A DNA stretch of 64,000 nucleotides from Megamerina dolium. Taxonomy: Eukaryota; Arthropoda; Insecta; Diptera; Megamerinidae. The first letter of the stretch is position 1, and the number at the start of each line of letters is the position of its first letter. The stretch lies in contig OY978527.1 in NCBI GenBank assembly GCA_963854835.1, positions 20,090,845 to 20,154,844 of the forward strand, given 5' to 3'. Under the pieces are notes generated by a model. The model searched no databases. It had not been told where the DNA came from and worked only from the letters and a program-made list of their open reading frames with translations. This document shows, one piece after another, positions 56,656 to 64,000 of the stretch. The translations under genes were made by a program, and so were the position numbers.

Positions 56656-56682
56656 TTAGGCTGCCGTCTGTCTAGGCCATTA

Positions 56683-56859
56683 TGTGCAATCCGCTTTTGC
56701 CTTCTTCCAATACCATGTTGCTTTCTACTTTTTGCGGTGTGATCGAACCACTTGTTCGATTGTCCACTTCTATTTCGGTTCATACGCGTTCAACACAAAA
56801 TCCACTCCCGCTGATTTCTGGTTATTCCTTTTAAAATTTTGTATACTGGAATATGAGAA
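56683..56859. other. Right flank of MITE A, unassigned
   Basis: This should join 55188 if the MITE is removed, but no coding continuity is clear. It leads into the pogo-like fragment. Confidence 0.35.
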
Positions 56860-57333
56860 TTCTCTAAGCATATATGTCTCTGCATTTATAGAGTCAGATA
56901 ACGATGAAGAAGAACCGGCCGGTGAAGAATTGGCTGACGTCAATAAGACGATACGTACATTGGAGCACGTTTCTTCATCAATTGATGTACTTCGAACTTT
57001 TGTGGAGATGAGGAGTAACGTGCCGTCTAATGTATTTAAATCTCTTAATGTATTAGAAGGTTTTGTTGAGGAAGAGAAATGGAAGAGTGTAATCCAAACT
57101 AAAATACCTGATTATTTTAAATAAAAATGGAAAAAATATAATTTTTATATAATGGTTTTGTTATTTGGTATTAGAGGTTTTGTTGTGGAAGAAAAATGGA
57201 AAAGTGTAACCCAAACTAATATGCCAAATTATTTTAAATAAAAAGTGGGGGAAAAATATAATTTCTGTATAATGAAGTTTCTATATAATGAAGTGATTTT
57301 CTGGTCCCGTCATTATTCATTATAGGGAAGTTC

Positions 57334-57336
<3 letters not shown>
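56860..57336 (+). pseudogene. pogo/Tigger-like transposase C-terminus and 3' end
   Basis: The open frame ends at 57124. Its last 85 residues (SDNDEEEPAGEELADVNKTI, SSSIDVLRTFVEMRSN) finish FVEEEKWKSVIQTKIPDYFK. The acidic segment and the terminal QTKIPDYF resemble the C-terminal tail and PCNA-type motif known in pogo. The last 100 bases of coding plus 3' UTR are duplicated (57051-57150 and 57172-57270, second copy QTNMPNYFK). The 3' end CATTATAGGGAAGTTCGACT fits a pogo-type TIR. The catalytic domain is absent, so the identity is moderate. Confidence 0.5.
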
Positions 57337-58113
<777 letters not shown>

Positions 58114-58124
58114 ATGTATATATA

Positions 58125-58446
<322 letters not shown>

Positions 58447-58813
58447 TATTGTGCAAAACTTAAGCAACTGGCATAGTGCTCTCATTGATTTCAAATTTAC
58501 TAAAAAATAAAAGCGCTTAGATTGAATGTTTTAATATTTAATTGTTCCTTCATTAAATACATAAAAAACAACAACCACAAAAGTTCGGTATTCTTACGAA
58601 ATTAACTGTAAACAACACAAAACAAATTATACTCATATTTCATCTGTGCAAAACTTAAGCAACTCGGAGTGCAAAGGTGTTCGATATTTCTTTGTTCAGA
58701 AAATAACGGATCTTTTTCGGAGTTTTTTCTGCTTTGTGCATTAACATTGATCTAACTCAGTACAAAAAAGTCTTTCTTAGCGCACAGTTCTTTCAAACAT
58801 ATTGAAATCCAAA

Positions 58814-59845
58814 ATGCAACGTGTCCGTTATAGTCATCTATTTAAGATGAAGGTTATATCGTTATTTAAGGAAGGAAAACCACAGAATGACATTGCAAAA
58901 TCATTAAATATCAACAAATCTATGATATCAAGATGGATACGATTATTTGAAAAAACTGCTAGCGTTACAGATCGAAATTCAGGAGAAAGACCCCAAAAAA
59001 TTTCTTATAGGAAGCTATTCAAATTAAAAAATTGATTAAAAAAAATCCGTTCATGTCTTCAAAAGATATAGTAAATACTCTTAATTTAAATGTCGATTCA
59101 AGCACAGTAAGAAGGCATTTGATTAAAGTTGGTTTAAAAAGCTATAAAGCGGTAAAGAAACCAATGCTTACACCAAAACATGTAAAAAAAAGGTATGTTT
59201 GGTTTAATGCCTTCAAAACAAAAACAACAACATATATTTTTTTCCAGACTTGAATTTGCTAAGAAGTACGTGGGCTGGTCCATAAAAAAGTGGTTTGGCG
59301 TACTGTTCAGTGATGAAGTTAAAATAAATTTATTTAATTCAGACGGAATAATAAGAGTTCGACATGTGAAAGGTGAAGGCCTCAATCCGCGATACTGTAA
59401 AAAGACTGTAAAGCATGGAGGAGGGAACGTCATGGTGTGGGCGTGTTTTTCGGGGAGTGGACTTGGTCCGTTGCATAGGATTGACCACAAAATGGACAGA
59501 TTTATGTATAAGGACATCTTAGAAACTGCAATGTTGCCTTTTGCGGAATGGAATATGCCACTTCGATGGGTGTTTCAGCACGACAATGATCCGAAACACA
59601 CATCGAAGTTTGTGAAGGATTGGCTACAGTCAAATAAGATTCAAGTGCTTGATTGGCCGGCACAATCGCCCGACTTGAATCCTATTGAAAATTTGTTTTG
59701 AATTTTAAAACGAGGCTTGCGCTCAAAGCGCTTTAAAAATAAAGACGAACTATTTTTAGGCCTCAAAACTGAATGGGAAAATATAAATAAATCATATTTA
59801 ACGAAATTAGTAGCTTCTATGCCCTGTGTGTGCTGCAGTAATTAA
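58814..59845 (+). pseudogene. Tc1-like transposase, nearly intact, with a 55-bp intron
   Basis: ATG at 58814: MQRVRYSHLFKMKVISLFKE, then a helix-turn-helix (NDIAKSLNINKSMISRWIR). The frame shifts near 59009 (apparently one G lost). The second DNA-binding unit is FMSSKDIVNTLNLNVDSSTV. A GTATGT...TTTTTTTCCAG segment at 59193-59247 interrupts VKK-R-LEFAKKY. Removing it keeps the frame and the family wording, so it is an intron. The catalytic domain shows FGVLFSDEVKIN (D1), FQHDNDPKHTSKF (D2) and SPDLNPIENLF (E). A TGA at 59699-59701 replaces a Trp after ENLF. The stop is at 59843-59845. So there are two lesions in all. Confidence 0.9.
59193..59247 (+). other. Candidate intron in Tc1 transposase
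   Basis: GTATGT donor, T-rich tract, TTTCCAG acceptor, phase 2 (AG|A). Minos has a short intron of about 60 bases in its transposase, so the arrangement is plausible in this group. Confidence 0.75.
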
Positions 59846-60091
59846 AAATAAGGTTTACTACACAAAATATTAAAAGTTGCTTAAGTTTTGCACAGATGAA
59901 ATATGAGTATAATTTGTTTTGTGTTGTTTACAGTTAATTTCGTAAGAATACCGAACTTTTGTTGTTGTTGTTTTTTATGTATTTAATGAAGGAACAAATA
60001 AATATTAAAACATTCAATCTAAGCGCTTTTATTTTTTAGTAAATTTGAAATCAATGAGAGCACTATGCCAGTTGCTTAAGTTTTGCACAAT

Positions 60092-60693
<602 letters not shown>

Positions 60694-62259
60694 TCAAATT
60701 TCCATCCACGGCAATTTTCCCTCTTCGTTGAAATAATGCATAAACTGCTCCCGAATATGATCAAAACTAGTTGAGTGGTTAATGTCGTCATCTGGATCAG
60801 TGAAATCTGTAGAGGGAATTTCACAATCCATATGTTCAATTTCTGCGTAGTGCTCACTGTTATGTATCATGAAATTATGGAGAACGCAAGAAGCTCGCGT
60901 AATCAATTCGATGTTCCCCACATTTCGAATGTTGATTTGTTTTTGGAATATTCGAAATCTTGATGATAAAATTCTGAACGATCTCTCTACAACTTGCTTT
61001 ACCCTAGATAAGCGTATATTATAAATTTTCCTTGATGTATCATTTGTTTGATTTGAAAATGATTTCACCAGATGCTTTTGCAGGGAGAAAGCACTGTCAG
61101 CAACGATGACATAAGGCAACAATCTATTATTTCCAATTACTTTGTCCGGAGGCAAATAGGCTGCATCGTCAGATAATACTTTTTGTAAAGTGGAATTCTG
61201 CAATACCATGTCATTACTTCGGCAATTTGCTTTGACATCAACGTATATGAATTTACAGTTGACATCTGCTAGTGCGAGAAGCACAATACCGTTTTCCCTG
61301 AAATTGTGACTGTTGATTTGTTTTCCACCTAAAGCACCCAAACATAGTGGAAATTGCAATTTTCCTTCAAACGCTTCCGAGATTAATAGCCATTCTTGAT
61401 GTGTCTTCGGAAGCTGAAAGATTGTAACAAGAAATGAAACGGAATAAGATCTACTTTTTATGTATATCCATCATAGATTTAAAATAAAAGATAATTTGTC
61501 TTAATCACATACAAAATGAGATTTTGTCGCAAGCGGTGGAGAGTATGCTATTAATGAATTCAATAACTGGAAAATTAACAAATACTTTAACGTTTTTATT
61601 TATTTTCTATTTGAAGTAATTTAGTCACATCAATTGAAACAAAGTACCTCTTCATTTTTTACACCTGAAGTTTTTTCGTTTCAAGCTCTCGTGAAATTTA
61701 AATTTACATAAAGTAATACTGTAATTTTTTCTAATTAAATTTAAATAAATATTACCTTCAAATATTCTTTTCGCATTCTATTCCAAATTGCTTCACAAAC
61801 TCTTGGTATACAGTACACTAAATAAGAATGCGATATCTTTGCTTGACTTTCCAAACTTTTGTAGGATTCTCCTGTTGCGAGGAATCTTAAGGTCAGGTTC
61901 AGCTGCTCTTCTGCTGGAATCGTGTTGCGACAGTTTGTAAACTGCTTTTTTATGTCATCTCCCACAAGTTCGAGAATTTCATTGAAATTATCATCAGAGA
62001 GTCTTAAATAACTTCTATAGGCATATTTAGCAGAAAACCTAATACTGTTGGAAATGAGAGCATATGATCCGCTTATTTCTTTATCCTTACGCCGTGATTT
62101 CACGCAACAAGTATTTAATTGCGGGGATCGTTCGCGTCGCCTCAACATTATAATTAGCCTTAAAAGTTTCCGAACTACGGCACGATGTTTCTCTGTCCAA
62201 AATATTACACCCTTAGCATATGCAGTTGTTAATTTAACAACTTCTAAATAAGTATCCAT
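60694..62259 (-). CDS. PIF/Harbinger transposase (HARBI1-like), two exons
   Basis: Exon 1 runs 62259-61756 (168 codons, MDTYLEVVKLTTAYAK to RMRKEYLK). The donor GTAATA is at 61755. The acceptor TTTCAG ends at 61414. Exon 2 runs 61413-60694 (LPKTHQEWLLISEAFEGK to EGKLPWMEI). Joining is in phase 0 and gives 407 residues, close to the family size. The fold follows DDE_Tnp_4: LPYVIVADSAFSLQ holds D2 (about residue 274) and VKQVVERSFRILSSRF holds E (about 311). The first catalytic block reads FPLCLGALGGKQ: Gly197 stands where the family has Asp. No frameshift or stop is present. It is either recently inactivated or a domesticated non-catalytic protein. No second (Myb/SANT-like) gene was found beside it. 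Confidence 0.88.
61414..61755 (-). other. Intron of the Harbinger transposase gene
   Basis: A 342-base phase-0 intron (GT at 61755-61754, AG at 61415-61414, pyrimidine-rich TCATTTCTTG...TCTTTCAG before it). It is AT-rich, as fly introns are, and its removal restores family colinearity (EYLK-LPKTHQEW). Confidence 0.85.
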
Positions 62260-62727
62260 ATTTATGCGAGTTTTTCTATTTCATTGTTTATTACTTATAT
62301 TAATCGAACCAAGTTTAGGGTTTTATTATATATATTTATTATATATATATCACCTCAGCTGTTTTCAATAGTGGTGGGTAACGCTGCGCTGCTAGCGTTA
62401 TTGCGCTGATACACAGAGATGGATTAGATGCGCTGATGCACTTAAAAGCTCTTTCTTTCCCACGCCAAACAAATTACGTAGTTTGTTCTTCCATTTGTAA
62501 TTCGTACTCCAATCACGTATCGAATTACTTAGCTCACCATTCAAAATCTTGCGAGCGAATACCTCATTAGTAAGTAATTCATTTTGAATTATCATACGAA
62601 TTATGAACAGATTGTTCCATTCCCTAGTTTTTATCGGAAATTAACCGAATCAGGTGATAAATAGAAATAAAAGTGCTGTCAAAACAAATACATGAAAAGA
62701 ATAGACAAATAAAGCTACAACAAGAAT
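62260..62727. other. 5' flank of Harbinger gene, unassigned
   Basis: A TATATATA-rich stretch at 62325-62350 may hold promoter signals. From 62368 AGTGGTGGGTAACGC resembles a hAT end, but no matching inverse was found. A 65-residue minus-strand frame at 62595-62398 (ELLTNEVFARKILNGELSNS) is unrecognised. Confidence 0.35.
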
Positions 62728-63073
62728 AATATTTTTCAATGGTTTCAAAAAATGATATCGAAAAACTATTATGTCGAGGGGATTATTGATCTAAACTAAA
62801 ATTAAAATTAATAAATACATCAATTTAATTCAAAAATGTATAACATTGACGATAGTATTTGGGATAGTGAACAACGTAATTCACAGTGCCTTGGGAAAGC
62901 CATATGACACTTTTTACTTTGAAGAAAATTGATCGAAAATGCTAATAATAAAAATGTATACATTGTTGAATTAAATTGGTTATGTATTTCTTAACTTTAT
63001 TTTGAGTTTAGTTCAATAATCCCCTCGATATAATAATTTTTCAATAATTTTCTTTGTACCATTGGAAAATATT
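62728..63073. mobile_element. MITE with about 70-bp terminal inverted repeats
   Basis: The left arm (AATATTTTTCAATGG ... GTCGAGGGGATTATTGATCT) and the inverted right arm (AATATTTTCCAATGG ... ATCGAGGGGATTATTGAACT) match over about 70 bases with roughly 85-90% identity by eye. The centre is AT-rich and non-coding. The TSD and superfamily are unknown. Confidence 0.8.
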
Positions 63074-63155
63074 GTAACGACTATCGATGGTTATTAATCA
63101 CTAATTGTGAATAGTACGAATAATGGCAGCATCAAAACGAATGTCAACAAATAGG
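63074..63155 (+). mobile_element. 412-like LTR, 5' end fragment
   Basis: TGTAACGACTATCGATGG begins a plus-strand LTR, followed by ATCACTAATTGTGAATAGTA and GGCAGCATCAAAACGAATGT. It matches the inverted LTR ends at 26394 and 54684. Only about 80 bases remain, and they directly abut the MITE. Confidence 0.75.
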
Positions 63156-63481
63156 AATTGCTGGTTCTTCTATTGCGACCGCTGACGACTTGTAAAAGCA
63201 AACGAATTTCTGCTTTTTCGTCTACAACTGCTCATTACTTGCAAAAGCAAACACATTTGTGTTACTGACCAAAAGCAAAGCAAAATGAAAATGCAAACCG
63301 ACGACTGGCGAAAATGCTGTGCATTTTTTAGTAATCGTTTTATGCTATTGCTCTGGCTGAAACTGCTGTTTTTTTTCGAAAGCATAAGCAAAAGCAAATG
63401 AAATAAAACTTCTTGCAGTTTTTTAAACACTGAAGAGAAATACATACATATTTTATTTCATTTGCCTTTGCATTTGCAGCA
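63156..63481. other. Unassigned; AAAGCAAA-rich sequence
   Basis: Several AAAAGCAAA motifs occur at 63195, 63245, 63270 and 63388, as in a decayed minisatellite. No coding signal is seen. Confidence 0.4.
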
Positions 63482-63484
63482 TAA

Positions 63485-64000
63485 TGCTGCAACTAGCCAC
63501 CGTTCATGCTTTTAATCACATTTACCATTTTCATGATCAAATTTCATAATATATATGTTAGAAACTAAAAAAAAAATTAATATACGTGAAGTATATTTTA
63601 ATAAATAACTAAACACGATGATAGTTTTGATTAATTAAAAAAAAAACTAAACTTTTTTAGTTAATTTTTTATTCATTTATAAAAGTCTAAGCTGGTAACC
63701 CTGTAAACATATAGAACGATCAGCTGACACGTTTTTACGTTAAAAATCTTATGCTGCAACTATCCACCGACGTAAAAACGTAGAACGTGTCAGCTGACAC
63801 GACCTATCTTATGATAATGCCGTGTTAACGAAAACTCACCACCGTATGACGGTGACGTAGACGTTGCTCGTAGGGGAGAGAATCAATGCAATTTTGTATG
63901 TTCTTACGTACGGGCGGTACGTACGTACGCTACGTCGGTGGCTAGTTGCAGCATAATTGTTGTTGATTCTCTCCGCTACGAACAACGTCTACGTCACCGT
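63485..64000 (+). mobile_element. MITE B outer copy, cut by the window end
   Basis: It starts TGCTGCAACTAGCCACCG after TAA (63482-63484) and follows the 55696 copy closely (AATATACGTGAAGTATATTT, TCTAAGCTGGTAACCCTG), but has no LTR at the ATATAT site. At 63752 a second MITE B copy interrupts it, and it resumes at 63957. Confidence 0.88.
63752..63953 (-). mobile_element. MITE B inner copy, 202 bp, inverted
   Basis: A short internally deleted version, with both ends intact (TGCTGCAACTATCCACCG and GTGGCTAGTTGCAGCA), sits in opposite orientation within the outer copy. The flanks read TTA on the left and TAA on the right. Confidence 0.88.

Larger units (their letters stand above)
55189..56679 (+). 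mobile_element. MITE A, copy 3, carrying nested insertions (TSD TTA)
   Basis: It starts TAGCCTAGACAGACGGCAGC and ends GCCGTCTGTCTAGGCCA. TTA flanks it at 55186-55188 and 56680-56682. The MITE A body runs to 55695 and resumes at 56659. MITE B is inserted between. Confidence 0.92.

Noticed and set aside
62368..62650. hAT element starting at AGTGGTGGGTAACGC
   Set aside because: No matching inverted end, 8-bp TSD or hAT coding similarity was found.

Overview
This window looks like a transposon graveyard from an insect, most likely a higher fly (Diptera). The sequence is AT-rich. Jockey-, I- and gypsy/412-type elements, BEL/Pao, an errantivirus-like gypsy with an envelope region, mariner, Tc1, pogo, piggyBac and Harbinger sequences are mixed with tRNA-derived SINEs and long (AT)n arrays. 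I cannot name the species. I recognise no ordinary host gene with confidence, and nearly every coding segment belongs to a mobile element.

Layout. 0-5.3 kb: 3' end of a non-LTR element, two solo LTRs of one family (TSDs CGGT and CTGC), a MITE, a mariner relic and an endonuclease/RT retroposon split by the second solo LTR. 5.3-10.5 kb: piggyBac pseudogene, SINE 3' end, an internally deleted 412-like element and an I-like 3' end. 10.8-11.3 kb: MITE A with TAA duplication. 11.8-17.9 kb: a complete but decayed BEL/Pao element with both LTRs and a CTCAC duplication. 18-24 kb: fragments of EN/RT retroposon, 412-like pol plus LTR, Jockey RT, three I-like 3' pieces and mariner. 24-31 kb: a 412-like element whose gag carries a SAP-like domain, more retroposon fragments, and a gypsy gag ORF. 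31-35.6 kb: three internally deleted non-LTR elements. 35.6-40.9 kb: errantivirus with LTR, PBS, gag, pol and env remnants. 40.9-45.3 kb: Jockey ORF1/ORF2 with a SINE inside, an LTR, and a second MITE A holding a Jockey insertion. 45.7-50.7 kb: BEL, I-like (with a 404-bp tandem duplication) and gypsy remnants. 50.7-53.3 kb: a 5'-truncated but uninterrupted Jockey ORF2. 53.5-60.3 kb: six (AT)n arrays with solo LTRs, a three-level nest of insertions, a pogo 3' end, a mariner deletion derivative, a SINE fragment and a nearly intact Tc1-like element. 60.7-62.3 kb: a two-exon Harbinger transposase. 62.7-64 kb: a MITE, an LTR start and self-nested MITE B copies.

How the parts relate. There is no operon or pathway here. 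The logic is insertion history, which target-site duplications (TSDs) and in-window empty sites make readable. The clearest case is MITE A containing MITE B containing a solo 412-like LTR at 55.2-56.7 kb. Most LTR retrotransposons between 7 and 57 kb lie on the minus strand. That skew is what a unistrand piRNA cluster would show, although the sequence alone cannot prove that role.
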